A stretch of DNA of 64,000 nucleotides, from contig NZ_BMIB01000004.1 in the NCBI RefSeq assembly GCF_014641615.1, positions 620,001-684,000 on the forward strand, given 5' to 3'. Positions within the stretch are counted from its first letter, which is position 1; each line of letters starts with the position of its first letter. A program made the position numbers and the translations under genes. The DNA is from Filimonas zeae. Its GTDB lineage: Bacteria > Bacteroidota > Bacteroidia > Chitinophagales > Chitinophagaceae. The notes below the pieces were generated by a model. That model saw only the letters and a list, made by a program, of their open reading frames with translations, made no database searches and was not told where the DNA came from. Shown in pieces: positions 42,125-50,841 of the stretch.

Positions 42125-42565
42125 ATGAAGCGTATTCTCTCTCTTATTGTTCTCTGCACAATGTTGAACGTAACGATGGCCCAGACCAAAGATGAAAAAG
42201 CGGTAGCTGCTGCTACCGAAAAATTCCGGAAAGCCCTGGTAGATGGCGATGGTGCTACCCTGAACAAACTAACAGATGATAAACTAACTTATGGCCATTC
42301 CGGCGGCGCCACCCCCGAAACAAAAAAAGAGTTTATTGAGAATATAGTAAACGGCAATTCTGATTTTGTTACCATAGAACTGACCAACCAAACCGTTGTG
42401 GTAGATGGCGCTACTGCCGTAGTACGCCACCGCCTGGTTGCCAGCACGCAGGATAAAGGCAAAGACCCCGGTTCTGTTGACCTGCTGATTCTGCTGGTAT
42501 GGCACAAAAACAAAGCAGGTGAATGGAAGCTGCTGGCCCGCCAGGCAGTAAAAACCAAACACTGA
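42125..42565 (+). CDS. secreted NTF2-fold (DUF4440-like) protein
   Basis: 146 residues from ATG 42125. Signal peptide ends near VTMAQ. The rest is a single NTF2-like domain: KAVAAATEKFRKALVDGDGATLNKLTDDKLTYGHSGG, then a KKEFIENIVNG helix, VVVDGATAVVRHRLVA strands and WHKNKAGEWKLLARQAVK. NTF2 folds serve as small binding domains or enzymes; no active-site residue is assignable. It is divergent from the TonB-like gene and has its own terminator. Confidence 0.82.
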   Translation: MKRILSLIVLCTMLNVTMAQTKDEKAVAAATEKFRKALVDGDGATLNKLTDDKLTYGHSGGATPETKKEFIENIVNGNSDFVTIELTNQTVVVDGATAVVRHRLVASTQDKGKDPGSVDLLILLVWHKNKAGEWKLLARQAVKTKH

Positions 42566-42572
42566 TAACAAC

Positions 42573-42610
42573 GGGGGTACGGTATGACCAATATCATTGT
42601 ACCCCCTTTT
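42573..42610 (+). terminator. terminator after the NTF2-fold gene
   Basis: GGGGGTAC (42573-42580) pairs with GTACCCCC (42599-42606) over an 18-nt loop, followed by TTTT. The right arm overlaps the -33 box of hemN. Confidence 0.7.
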
Positions 42611-42627
42611 CCACCCCGGTAGTTTTG
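42597..42627 (+). promoter_or_regulatory. hemN promoter
   Basis: TTG (42597-42599), a 20-nt spacer, then TAGTTTTG (42620-42627), a perfect TAnnTTTG. It lies 20 nt before ATG 42648 and overlaps the preceding terminator. Confidence 0.6.
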
Positions 42628-42647
42628 CAACAGAAAACGTTCTGATT

Positions 42648-44006
42648 ATGCCAGTTCCCGTTGCACTACTTCACCAGTATAATATTCCCGTTCCCAGGTA
42701 CACCAGCTACCCTACCGTTCCTATATGGGAAAACAGTATTTCTACCCAACGCTGGACAACCGTTGCCGGTGATCAACTGCAACATAACACACAGGGCATA
42801 AGCCTGTATATTCACCTTCCTTTCTGCGAGGCACTTTGCACCTACTGCGGCTGCAACAAAAAAATTACCACCAACCATAAAGTGGAGGAACCCTATATAA
42901 CAGCAGTGCTGCACGAGTGGGATTTATATGTACAGGCCCAGGAAAAACTGCCTGTAATTAAAGAGCTGCATCTGGGTGGTGGCACACCTACCTTCTTTTC
43001 ATCAGACAACCTGAAACGGCTGCTCAACGGTATTTTTAAAAAAGCCATCATTGCCCCCGATCCGGAATTTAGTTTTGAAGGGCACCCCAATAATACTACA
43101 GCCGCTCATTTACATGCGTTGTACCAACTGGGCTTTCGTAGGGTAAGCTTTGGTGTGCAGGATCTGGACCCCAGGGTGCAAAAAGTAATCAACCGCATAC
43201 AGCCTTTTGAAAACGTAGAAGCCGTTACTAAGCTGGCGCGTGAGATAGGTTACCGCTCGGTGAATTTTGATCTGGTATATGGCCTGCCACTGCAAACCAT
43301 TGATAGCATCACCAACACCATTAACCGCTCGCTGGAGCTCCATCCCGATCGTATTGCATTTTACAGCTACGCGCATGTGCCCTGGACCAGCAAAGCACAA
43401 AGACTGTTTTCAGAAGAAGATTTACCCTCCCCGGTGGTAAAGCTGTTGTTATACCAGCAGGGTAAAAGAATATTCGGAGAACATGGATATCACGATATAG
43501 GTATGGATCATTTTGCATTACCGGAAGATGATCTGTATCAGGCCCGCCTCAACGGCACCCTGCACCGTAACTTTATGGGCTATACCACCCGCCATACCGA
43601 TATACTGGTAGGCCTGGGCGTATCTGCTATAAGCGATATGGGTAATGCCTATGCACAAAATGAAAAAAGTCTGCATGATTATTACCGCAGACTCGAAACA
43701 GGCGAAATACCCGTAACCAAAGGCTATTTTTTAACAAAGGAAGACCGGCAGTTTAAACAATACATACTGGATATCAGCTGCCGTGGTAAAACCACTTTCA
43801 GCAATGCTTTCCGCAGCGAACTGGAACTGCATAGTTTTCCGGAACTGGAGCAGCTGGAAGCCGATCATCTTATTTACCGCTCCGCTGGCGGTATAACGGT
43901 AACAGATACCGGTAAAAACTTTATCCGCAACATATGCCGTGCATTCGATCTGCATTTGCTGCGCAACCAGAACAGCAATAAAACCACTTTTAGCAAAGCA
44001 GTATAA
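42648..44006 (+). CDS. hemN: oxygen-independent coproporphyrinogen III oxidase
   Basis: 452 residues from ATG 42648. It converts coproporphyrinogen III to protoporphyrinogen IX without oxygen, by radical SAM chemistry. The [4Fe-4S] motif is CEALCTYCGC, followed by ELHLGGGTPTFF, RVSFGVQDLDPRVQKVINRIQ and FDLVYGLPLQT, and the C-terminal HemN domain (LTKEDRQFKQYILDISCRGK). Size and the SFGVQD motif support true HemN rather than HemW. It is convergent with hemJ with no base between the stop codons. The window also encodes HemF for aerobic conditions. Confidence 0.95.
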   Translation: MPVPVALLHQYNIPVPRYTSYPTVPIWENSISTQRWTTVAGDQLQHNTQGISLYIHLPFCEALCTYCGCNKKITTNHKVEEPYITAVLHEWDLYVQAQEKLPVIKELHLGGGTPTFFSSDNLKRLLNGIFKKAIIAPDPEFSFEGHPNNTTAAHLHALYQLGFRRVSFGVQDLDPRVQKVINRIQPFENVEAVTKLAREIGYRSVNFDLVYGLPLQTIDSITNTINRSLELHPDRIAFYSYAHVPWTSKAQRLFSEEDLPSPVVKLLLYQQGKRIFGEHGYHDIGMDHFALPEDDLYQARLNGTLHRNFMGYTTRHTDILVGLGVSAISDMGNAYAQNEKSLHDYYRRLETGEIPVTKGYFLTKEDRQFKQYILDISCRGKTTFSNAFRSELELHSFPELEQLEADHLIYRSAGGITVTDTGKNFIRNICRAFDLHLLRNQNSNKTTFSKAV

Positions 44007-44561
44007 CTACTGCTTACGGGTGCGGATGGTCTTGTAAATTTTAATGGCGCTCATCAGCAGCACCACAAACAAAATAAGCCCCAGCACACCCCACACCAGG
44101 CTCATGCCCTGCTTAACCGTTGCCAGCATTACAATGGCTACCAGAAAAATAGTAGCCACTTCATTCCATATACGCAGCTGCATAGAGGTGTACCTAAACA
44201 CACCCGCTATCTGCTGCTTAAATATGCGGTGCAGAAACAAAAAGTAAGCGTACAAACCCACCACAAACAGCAGCTTTATCAGCAGCCAGTTGCCTGCGGG
44301 TTCTGTAAGTATTTTATGCCAGCCAAAGTAGAACATTACCACCGGGCCCAATATAAGCGTAAGTATAGCAGAGGGCCAGGTAATACCAAACCACAGCCGC
44401 TTCATCATTATCCCAAACTGCTCCCGCAGCGCATCACGGGCAGCCGGTTCTTTATCAGCCGCCTCCGTGTTGTATATAAACAGGCGCGGCATATAAAAAA
44501 TACCGGCAAACCAGGTAACCACAAAAATGATGTGCAGGGCCTTCAGGTAAAAATAAGTCAT
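44007..44561 (-). CDS. hemJ: HemJ-type protoporphyrinogen IX oxidase
   Basis: 184 residues with four membrane helices: TYFYLKALHIIFVVTWFAGIFYMPRLFIYN (N-terminal, conserved His10 and Arg), TWPSAILTLILGPVVMFYFGW, LLIKLLFVVGLYAYFLFLHRIFKQQ and WNEVATIFLVAIVMLATVKQ. This is the HemJ pattern (heme-dependent oxidase in bacteria that lack HemG and HemY). It lies 5 nt after hemH in the same direction, which supports the role. Confidence 0.9.
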   Translation of the reverse strand: MTYFYLKALHIIFVVTWFAGIFYMPRLFIYNTEAADKEPAARDALREQFGIMMKRLWFGITWPSAILTLILGPVVMFYFGWHKILTEPAGNWLLIKLLFVVGLYAYFLFLHRIFKQQIAGVFRYTSMQLRIWNEVATIFLVAIVMLATVKQGMSLVWGVLGLILFVVLLMSAIKIYKTIRTRKQ

Positions 44562-44566
44562 GCTGC

Positions 44567-45613
44567 TTATGCTTTAACGCCTTCTTTAACAGGAGCGCCG
44601 GACAGTTTTACCAGCGTATCTACCCATTTGGGTTGCACATTTAAACAAGGTATGGCCGTATACGCCTCACCACCCGCATGTTCAAAAATTTCCTTCCCAC
44701 CAATAGCTATTTCTTCCAGCGTTTCCAGGCAGTCGCTGATAAAGGCCGGGCATACAATCAGCATTTTTTTCACGCCCTCGCCAGGTAATTCCTGTAAACG
44801 AACGGCGGTATAAGGCAGCAGCCACTGATCGCGGCCCAGGCGGGATTGAAACGTATGCTCCACTTTGTGCTCAGGCAGGTTCAGTGCCTGAGTAAGCAGG
44901 CGGGTAGTTTCTTTGGTCTGGTGGCGGTAGCACTGTGCATGCGCCGGTGAAGGCGTAGTACAGCAGTTTTCTGTTTTCAAACAATGGCAACCGGTAACAT
45001 CACCCAGCTTAATATGCCTTTCGGGTATACCGTGGTAGCTGAACAATATTTTATCAAACTCCTGATTCAGATACGGGCGAATACTTTCTGCCATCGCATC
45101 AATGTAATCAGCATCGTTATAGTAAGGGGGTATCACCTTCAGCTCAAAGGGATATTTGTATTTCGCTTTTTCGGTTTTCATGTATTCCACCGCCGTTTCA
45201 AAACTGCTCATGGCATAGTGTGGGTACAGCGGAAATAAAATTACTTCCTCCAGGCCGGGAACCTGCTGCATCAAACTATCGTACGCTTGTTTAGGGCTGG
45301 GGCTGCCATAACGCATGGCAACTTCCACCGGCACATCCAGTTTTTGCTGCACCTGTTGCTGTAACTGCTTTGTAAGCACAATCAGCGGAGAGCCTTCTTT
45401 CCACCAGATGGTACGGTAGGCTTCGGCCGATTTGGGGGCGCGGAAAGGCACAATAATACCCTTTACCAGCAACGCCCTGAAAAACCAGGGAGCGTGAATT
45501 ACGCGCTTATCCATCAGAAACTCATCCAGATACTTCCTTACATCTTTCACCTCTGTGGAATCAGGCGATCCCAGGTTCATCAAAATAACAGCCCTCTTCT
45601 TATGTGCTTGCAT
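44567..45613 (-). CDS. hemH: ferrochelatase
   Basis: 348 residues from ATG 45613. It inserts Fe2+ into protoporphyrin IX. Family motifs: VILMNLGSPDS at the start, FPLYPHYAMSSFETAVEYM, the metal-binding His in LFSYHGIPERHI and the catalytic Glu region CPAFISDCLETLEEI. A Cys-rich insert (GCHCLKTENCC...HAQCYRHQ, ~residues 205-225) could hold an iron-sulfur cluster, as known for some bacterial ferrochelatases. It is followed by hemJ after 5 nt and divergent from hemA. Confidence 0.95.
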   Translation of the reverse strand: MQAHKKRAVILMNLGSPDSTEVKDVRKYLDEFLMDKRVIHAPWFFRALLVKGIIVPFRAPKSAEAYRTIWWKEGSPLIVLTKQLQQQVQQKLDVPVEVAMRYGSPSPKQAYDSLMQQVPGLEEVILFPLYPHYAMSSFETAVEYMKTEKAKYKYPFELKVIPPYYNDADYIDAMAESIRPYLNQEFDKILFSYHGIPERHIKLGDVTGCHCLKTENCCTTPSPAHAQCYRHQTKETTRLLTQALNLPEHKVEHTFQSRLGRDQWLLPYTAVRLQELPGEGVKKMLIVCPAFISDCLETLEEIAIGGKEIFEHAGGEAYTAIPCLNVQPKWVDTLVKLSGAPVKEGVKA

Positions 45614-45752
45614 ATGCGGAAAAATAAACGCAAAGGTAAGCAAGCAGAATCGGCTTTTCGGCTAAAAGGCAGATTTATCCTGTATTTTCATCTGTGACAC
45701 AGAAATGACAATGGAATGACGAAAATCATACACTAAACCGTGCCGCTGCAAG

Positions 45753-45760
45753 TACCTTTG
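45753..45760 (+). promoter_or_regulatory. -7 element of the hemA operon
   Basis: TACCTTTG is a perfect TAnnTTTG, 42 nt before ATG 45803. No good -33 TTG is visible upstream. Confidence 0.45.
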
Positions 45761-45802
45761 CCTTGCTGTTAAAGAAAGGTTTTGGATCAGCAGGAAAGCA
45801 AT

Positions 45803-47044
45803 ATGAATCTGAACGAATTTTACATCGCAGGAATTAACTACAAGAAAACTGACGCTGCTATCAGAGGGCAATTTGCCGTTAACAATGAGCAGTACGCAGC
45901 TATTCTTGAAGAAGCAGGGCAGAACGGAGTGAAAGAGATGTTTGTGTTAAGCACCTGTAACCGTACAGAAATATTTGGTCTGGCTTCCCATTCCGACGTA
46001 CTGATAAATCTTCTCTGCCGCCAAACCACCGGCACTACAGATTCCTTTAAAGAACTGGCGTATATTAAACAAGGCATGGCCGCCATTGAACACCTGTTCA
46101 GCGTAGGCGCCGGCCTGGATTCACAAATTCTTGGCGACTACGAAATTGTGGGGCAGATTAAACAGGCCATTAAGTTTGCCCGCGATAATGAGTACGTAGG
46201 CACTTTTATAGAGCGTTTGTACAACACCGTACTGCAATCATCCAAAGCCATTAAAGCACATACAGAACTCAGCTCCGGCACCGTATCTGTATCTTTTGCC
46301 GCTATACAGTTTTTAAAACAGCACCTTACCGATGCTGCCCACAAGAAAATAGTACTGCTGGGTACCGGTAAAATAGGCCGTAACACCTGTAAAAATCTGG
46401 TAGATTACTGCGGTGCCAACCACAGCAACATTACCGTTATTAACCGCACCCTCAGCAAAGCACAGGAGCTGGCGGCAGAATTACAGGTAAACGTAGCCCC
46501 TTACAGCGAAATGCTGGCACAGGTACAACAGGCCGATGTGGTTATAGTAGCTACCAATGCCGAAGAACCTGTTATCTGCAAAAAACACCTGGAAGGTTTT
46601 GGCTCAAAAATTCTCATAGATCTTTCTATTCCCAACAATATAGAACCGGCAGCCGGCGAATTACCCGGTGTAGCCCTGGTAAACGTTGATGGATTGTCTA
46701 AAATAAATGACGAAACCCTGCAAAACCGCATGGCAGAAGTGCCTAAAGCCAACGATATTATTGTGGCGCACATGCAGGAGTTTGTGGAATGGTACGGTAT
46801 GCGCAAGCATGTACCTGCCCTTAAAGCCGCCAAAGAAAAGCTGCACGAATTGCATAGCTGCGGTTTTTTTGCAGCCGAAAACATTTCCACCACCGGTTGC
46901 CCTATGGAAGCCGGCAAACAGTCAGAAGAAACCATTCAGAAAGTCATCAACAACATGGCGCTCAAAATGCGCCGCCAGCAGCTTCCTGGCTGTTCTTACA
47001 TAGAAGCCATTAATGATTTTATTTCCGCGGGAAATATGAACTAG
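45803..47044 (+). CDS. hemA: glutamyl-tRNA reductase
   Basis: 413 residues from ATG 45803. It reduces Glu-tRNA to glutamate-1-semialdehyde, the first step of the C5 heme pathway. The catalytic Cys is C52 in LSTCNRTEIF; LDSQILGDYEIVGQIKQA and the NADPH fold (KIVLLGTGKIGRNTCKNL) follow, then ISTTGCP and the C-terminal dimerisation helix. It heads the operon hemA-hemC-hemD-hemE. An in-frame TTG at 45782 was not used. Confidence 0.96.
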   Translation: MNLNEFYIAGINYKKTDAAIRGQFAVNNEQYAAILEEAGQNGVKEMFVLSTCNRTEIFGLASHSDVLINLLCRQTTGTTDSFKELAYIKQGMAAIEHLFSVGAGLDSQILGDYEIVGQIKQAIKFARDNEYVGTFIERLYNTVLQSSKAIKAHTELSSGTVSVSFAAIQFLKQHLTDAAHKKIVLLGTGKIGRNTCKNLVDYCGANHSNITVINRTLSKAQELAAELQVNVAPYSEMLAQVQQADVVIVATNAEEPVICKKHLEGFGSKILIDLSIPNNIEPAAGELPGVALVNVDGLSKINDETLQNRMAEVPKANDIIVAHMQEFVEWYGMRKHVPALKAAKEKLHELHSCGFFAAENISTTGCPMEAGKQSEETIQKVINNMALKMRRQQLPGCSYIEAINDFISAGNMN

Positions 47045-47069
47045 TTTCGCCGCCCGGAGTATTTAAAAC

Positions 47070-48017
47070 ATGAACAGGATATTAAAAATAGGCACCAGAG
47101 ACAGCGAACTGGCTGTATGGCAGGCAACCCTGGTACAAAACCAGTTAGCCGCCCACAACATTCAAAGTGAACTGGTGTATATTAAAAGTGACGGCGATAT
47201 CGATCTCGTTACTCCCCTTTATGAAATTGGCGTGCAGGGTGTTTTTACCAAAACCCTGGATGCGGCACTGCTCAGCGGCCGTATAGATTTAGCAGTACAC
47301 AGCATGAAGGATGTGCCTACCGGCCTTGCCAAAGGCATTGTACAGGCAGCCGTTTTACAAAGAGCTTCTTACATAGATATACTGGTACATAAAGGAGAAT
47401 GGCACAAGCAAAATGGCGAATGGACTATTAACAACCCCACTGCCGTTATTGCCACCAGCAGCATACGCCGCAAAGCGCAATGGCTGAACCGTTTTCCGGA
47501 ACACCGCATAGAAAACCTGCGCGGTAACGTAAATACCCGCTTACAAAAGGTGGCAGACAGCAACTGGAGCGGAGCCATTTTTGCCGCTGCCGGCCTGGAG
47601 CGTATTGAAAAGCGCCCCGCCAACTCATTTGAACTTAACTGGATGTTACCCGCCGCCGCACAGGGCGCTATTATGATAGTATGCCGGGAAGAAGCCGCAG
47701 ATACCAAAGAGGCCTGCGCGCTGCTGAACCATGCCGATACCGCCTTATGCACCCGACTGGAGCGCGATTTTCTACGCACCTTAATGGGTGGCTGCTCTAC
47801 TCCTATCAGCGCACTTGCCCAGATCCAAAACAACACACTGCTTTTCAGAGGAAACATTTTTTCGCTCGACGGAAAACAGATGCTGGAAACCCAGGTAGAA
47901 CTGCCTGCCGATACTGCGCCGGATATACTGGCCAATACCGGTAACAAAGCCGCCCTGGAATTATTAGGAAAAGGTGCTGATAAAATAGTGGAAGCCATAC
48001 GCCATGCAGGTTACTAA
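47070..48017 (+). CDS. hemC: hydroxymethylbilane synthase (porphobilinogen deaminase)
   Basis: 315 residues. It joins four porphobilinogens into hydroxymethylbilane. Motifs: IGTRDSELAVWQATLVQ (3-22), HSMKDVPT, the Arg-rich ATSSIRRKAQWL and the dipyrromethane-cofactor Cys C242 in MGGCSTPIS. It lies 25 nt after hemA and its 3' end overlaps hemD by 14 nt, implying translational coupling. Confidence 0.97.
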   Translation: MNRILKIGTRDSELAVWQATLVQNQLAAHNIQSELVYIKSDGDIDLVTPLYEIGVQGVFTKTLDAALLSGRIDLAVHSMKDVPTGLAKGIVQAAVLQRASYIDILVHKGEWHKQNGEWTINNPTAVIATSSIRRKAQWLNRFPEHRIENLRGNVNTRLQKVADSNWSGAIFAAAGLERIEKRPANSFELNWMLPAAAQGAIMIVCREEAADTKEACALLNHADTALCTRLERDFLRTLMGGCSTPISALAQIQNNTLLFRGNIFSLDGKQMLETQVELPADTAPDILANTGNKAALELLGKGADKIVEAIRHAGY

Positions 48018-48705
48018 CACACATATCCTTTGCACACGCTCGCTGGAACCGGCACATGTGCAAAAAGCAGTGGAACATGGTCTGCATATAGATACGGTAC
48101 CCTTTATACATACCGAAGCCCTTACAACCCCCGCTTTTGCCCAACAGGTACAACAGGCTGCTGCACAGCCCGCAACAGTAGTGTTTACCAGCATTAAAGC
48201 AGTAGAGGCCGTAATGGCACAACTGAACGGGTTGCCGCAGTGGACTATTTACTGCCTGGGTGGTGTTACCAAAGAATTACTGAAAACGCATTTTGGAGAA
48301 GCCGCTATTGCAGGCGCCTCTAAAAATGCCACCTCACTGGCAGAGAAGATTATTGCAGCCCCTAACCGCCCCGAAGAAGTATTCTTTTTCTGTGGCGATC
48401 AGCGGCTGGATGAATTGCCGCAACTGCTGAAACAGCAAAACATAGGTGTACAGGAAATTATCGCTTACTCTACAAAGCAAACGCCGCATACCATTGAAAA
48501 AAGTTATGCAGCCATACTGTTCTTCAGCCCCAGCGCTGTACACAGTTTTTTTTCCGAAAACACCATTCATACCAATGTAGTGTTGTTTGCCATTGGTAAA
48601 ACCACGGCTGCAACCATTCAATCATACGTGTGCAATACCATTGTTACCAGCGAATGGCCGGGGCAGGAGCACATGATAGACCTGGTGATAGATTATTTTA
48701 AATAG
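48004..48705 (+). CDS. hemD: uroporphyrinogen III synthase
   Basis: 233 residues. It closes and inverts ring D of hydroxymethylbilane. HemD sequences diverge widely; here the two-domain pattern with VFTSIKAVEAV (~60) and ILFFSPSAVHSFF, AIGKTTAATI near the end fits, and the position between hemC and hemE is decisive. The start overlaps the end of hemC by 14 nt. Confidence 0.88.
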   Translation: MQVTNTHILCTRSLEPAHVQKAVEHGLHIDTVPFIHTEALTTPAFAQQVQQAAAQPATVVFTSIKAVEAVMAQLNGLPQWTIYCLGGVTKELLKTHFGEAAIAGASKNATSLAEKIIAAPNRPEEVFFFCGDQRLDELPQLLKQQNIGVQEIIAYSTKQTPHTIEKSYAAILFFSPSAVHSFFSENTIHTNVVLFAIGKTTAATIQSYVCNTIVTSEWPGQEHMIDLVIDYFK

Positions 48706-48710
48706 AGATT

Positions 48711-49739
48711 ATGCTACAAAACGATTTGTTATTACGTACCCTGAGAGGGGAATCTGTGGAAAGAACCCCGGTGTGGATGATGCGCCAGGCAGGCCGTTAT
48801 TTGCCCGACTACAGAGTACTGCGTGATAAATATTCTTTTTTTGAACGCTGCCAGAAGCCGGAGCTGGCTACAGAAATAACCTTGCAGCCGATTGACCAGG
48901 TAGGTGTAGATGCCGCTATTATATTTTCCGATATACTGGTAATACCACAGGCGATGGGCCTGGAGGTACAGCTGGTAGAAAACAAAGGCCCGCTGTTACC
49001 CGATCCTATTAAAACAGTGGCCGATATGAAACGTGTACGCATTCCTGATGTACACGAAACGCTGGGTTATGTATTTGATGCCCTGCGCATGACAAAGCAG
49101 GCGCTGAATGGCCGTGTGCCCCTGATAGGCTTTGCCGGTGCACCCTGGACTATTCTGTGTTATATGGTACAGGGTAAAGGCTCTAAAACCTTTGATGAGG
49201 CTAAGGCTTTCTGTTACACACAGCCCGAAGTAGCACACCAACTGCTGCAAATGATTACCGACACAACCATTGTGTACCTGAAAGAGCAGGTAAAGGCAGG
49301 TGCAGATGTAATACAGCTGTTCGATAGCTGGGGCGGTTTATTAAGTCCCGAAGATTTTGAAGTACTGTCGCTGCAATACATGCGTCAGATTATTGCCGCA
49401 TTAAAAGACGAAGTGCTTACCATTTTATTTGCCAAAGGTGCATGGCACTCGCTGGAATCTATGGCAGCCACCGGCGCAGCAGGCCTGGGTATAGACTGGT
49501 GTATACAACCAGAAATGGCCCGTAAGCTGGCTGGCAACGCTGTAACCCTGCAGGGTAATTTTGACCCGGCTAAACTACTGTCGCCTATTCCTGTTATTGA
49601 AAAAGAAGTAAAAGCCATGCTACAGAAGTTTGGACCCGGCAGGCATATTGCCAATCTGGGCCATGGCATACTACCCAATGTTCCGGTAGACCATGCACGT
49701 GCTTTTGTAGATACGGTAAAACAATACCAGCACAAATAA
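48711..49739 (+). CDS. hemE: uroporphyrinogen decarboxylase
   Basis: 342 residues. It removes four carboxyl groups to give coproporphyrinogen III. Signature RTPVWMMRQAGRYLPDYR (~17-34) and GFAGAPWTILCYMVQGKGS, with IQLFDSWGGLLSPEDF and NLGHGILPNVPVDH. It lies 5 nt after hemD and is followed by an intrinsic terminator, the probable end of the first heme transcript. Confidence 0.97.
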   Translation: MLQNDLLLRTLRGESVERTPVWMMRQAGRYLPDYRVLRDKYSFFERCQKPELATEITLQPIDQVGVDAAIIFSDILVIPQAMGLEVQLVENKGPLLPDPIKTVADMKRVRIPDVHETLGYVFDALRMTKQALNGRVPLIGFAGAPWTILCYMVQGKGSKTFDEAKAFCYTQPEVAHQLLQMITDTTIVYLKEQVKAGADVIQLFDSWGGLLSPEDFEVLSLQYMRQIIAALKDEVLTILFAKGAWHSLESMAATGAAGLGIDWCIQPEMARKLAGNAVTLQGNFDPAKLLSPIPVIEKEVKAMLQKFGPGRHIANLGHGILPNVPVDHARAFVDTVKQYQHK

Positions 49740-49744
49740 CCGGC

Positions 49745-49768
49745 AACGGGCCCTTACGGGCCCGTTTT
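49745..49768 (+). terminator. terminator inside the heme gene cluster
   Basis: CGGGCCC (49747-49753) and GGGCCCG (49758-49764) around a TTAC loop, followed by TTTT. It separates hemE from the alpha/beta hydrolase and the hemF-hemB-hemL group. Confidence 0.85.
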
Positions 49769-49788
49769 ACCTTCTAATTCTCTATAGT

Positions 49789-50814
49789 ATGAAAACACGA
49801 CACCTCTTTTTTACGGCCCTGCTGGCTCTGTTAACAATCAGCTCTTTTGCGCAGCAGCCGCAACAACCTGCCCCTGCAAAAGCATTAGGGCTTTGTCTGG
49901 AAAATTATGAATATCCGCACCCTGTACAGTACCTGAAGCTGAACCTGCAGGGCGAACAGCTACAGATGGCGTATATGGATGTAAAGCCCCAACGCTATAA
50001 CGGGCACAACGTGTTGCTGCTGCACGGTAAAAACTTTAACGGCGCCTACTGGGCTACCACTATACAGGCGCTTACCCAAAACGGCTACCGGGTTATTGTA
50101 CCGGACCAGATTGGTTTTGGCAAATCATCCAAACCCACATACCTGCAATACACCTTTCAGCTGCTGGCGCAGAACACCAAAGCCATACTGGACACCCTGG
50201 GCATTACTAAAATAAGCGTACTGGGCCACTCTATGGGCGGCATGCTGGCAACCCGTTTTGTACTCATGTACCCCAACGTGGTAGAAAAGTTTATACTGGA
50301 AAACCCCATAGGGCTGGAAGACTGGAAACTGAAAGTGCCTTACCAGCCTGTAGAAGCCTGGTATAAAAACGAACTGAAACAGAATTACGAAAGCATACGC
50401 AAATACCAGAGCGAAAGCTATTACGATAACCAATGGAAGCCCGCATACGATGAATGGGTAAACCTGCAGGCAGGCTGGACGTTGAGCCCCGAATACCACC
50501 GTATTGCGTGGAATGCTGCGCTTACTTATGATATGATATTTACCCAGCCCGTATGTTACGAATTCAGCAATATAACAGCACCTACCCTGCTGATTATTGG
50601 CCAGCGCGACCGTACTGCACTGGGCAAAGCCAATGTGCCGGAAGAAGTAAAGAAAACCATGGGCCTGTACCCCGAACTGGGCCGCATAACCCACGATAAA
50701 ATACGCAACTCCACACTGGTTCCGCTGGACAATGTGGGCCACCTGCCACATATAGAAGCGTTTGACCGCTTTATGGGCCCGCTGCTCAGTTTTTTACAAC
50801 CTGCCAAACCATGA
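49789..50814 (+). CDS. secreted alpha/beta hydrolase
   Basis: 341 residues. Signal peptide ends near SSFAQQ. Alpha/beta hydrolase motifs: VLLLHGKNFNGAYWATTIQAL (oxyanion), the nucleophile S148 in VLGHSMGGMLATRF, the acid near IIGQRDRT and the His in NVGHLPHIEAF. It lies inside the heme cluster between hemE and hemF but has no known role in heme synthesis; the substrate is unknown. A terminator precedes it and hemF follows 27 nt later. Confidence 0.88.
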   Translation: MKTRHLFFTALLALLTISSFAQQPQQPAPAKALGLCLENYEYPHPVQYLKLNLQGEQLQMAYMDVKPQRYNGHNVLLLHGKNFNGAYWATTIQALTQNGYRVIVPDQIGFGKSSKPTYLQYTFQLLAQNTKAILDTLGITKISVLGHSMGGMLATRFVLMYPNVVEKFILENPIGLEDWKLKVPYQPVEAWYKNELKQNYESIRKYQSESYYDNQWKPAYDEWVNLQAGWTLSPEYHRIAWNAALTYDMIFTQPVCYEFSNITAPTLLIIGQRDRTALGKANVPEEVKKTMGLYPELGRITHDKIRNSTLVPLDNVGHLPHIEAFDRFMGPLLSFLQPAKP

Positions 50815-50841
50815 ACTATTTAGCTGCTATCAACACATATT

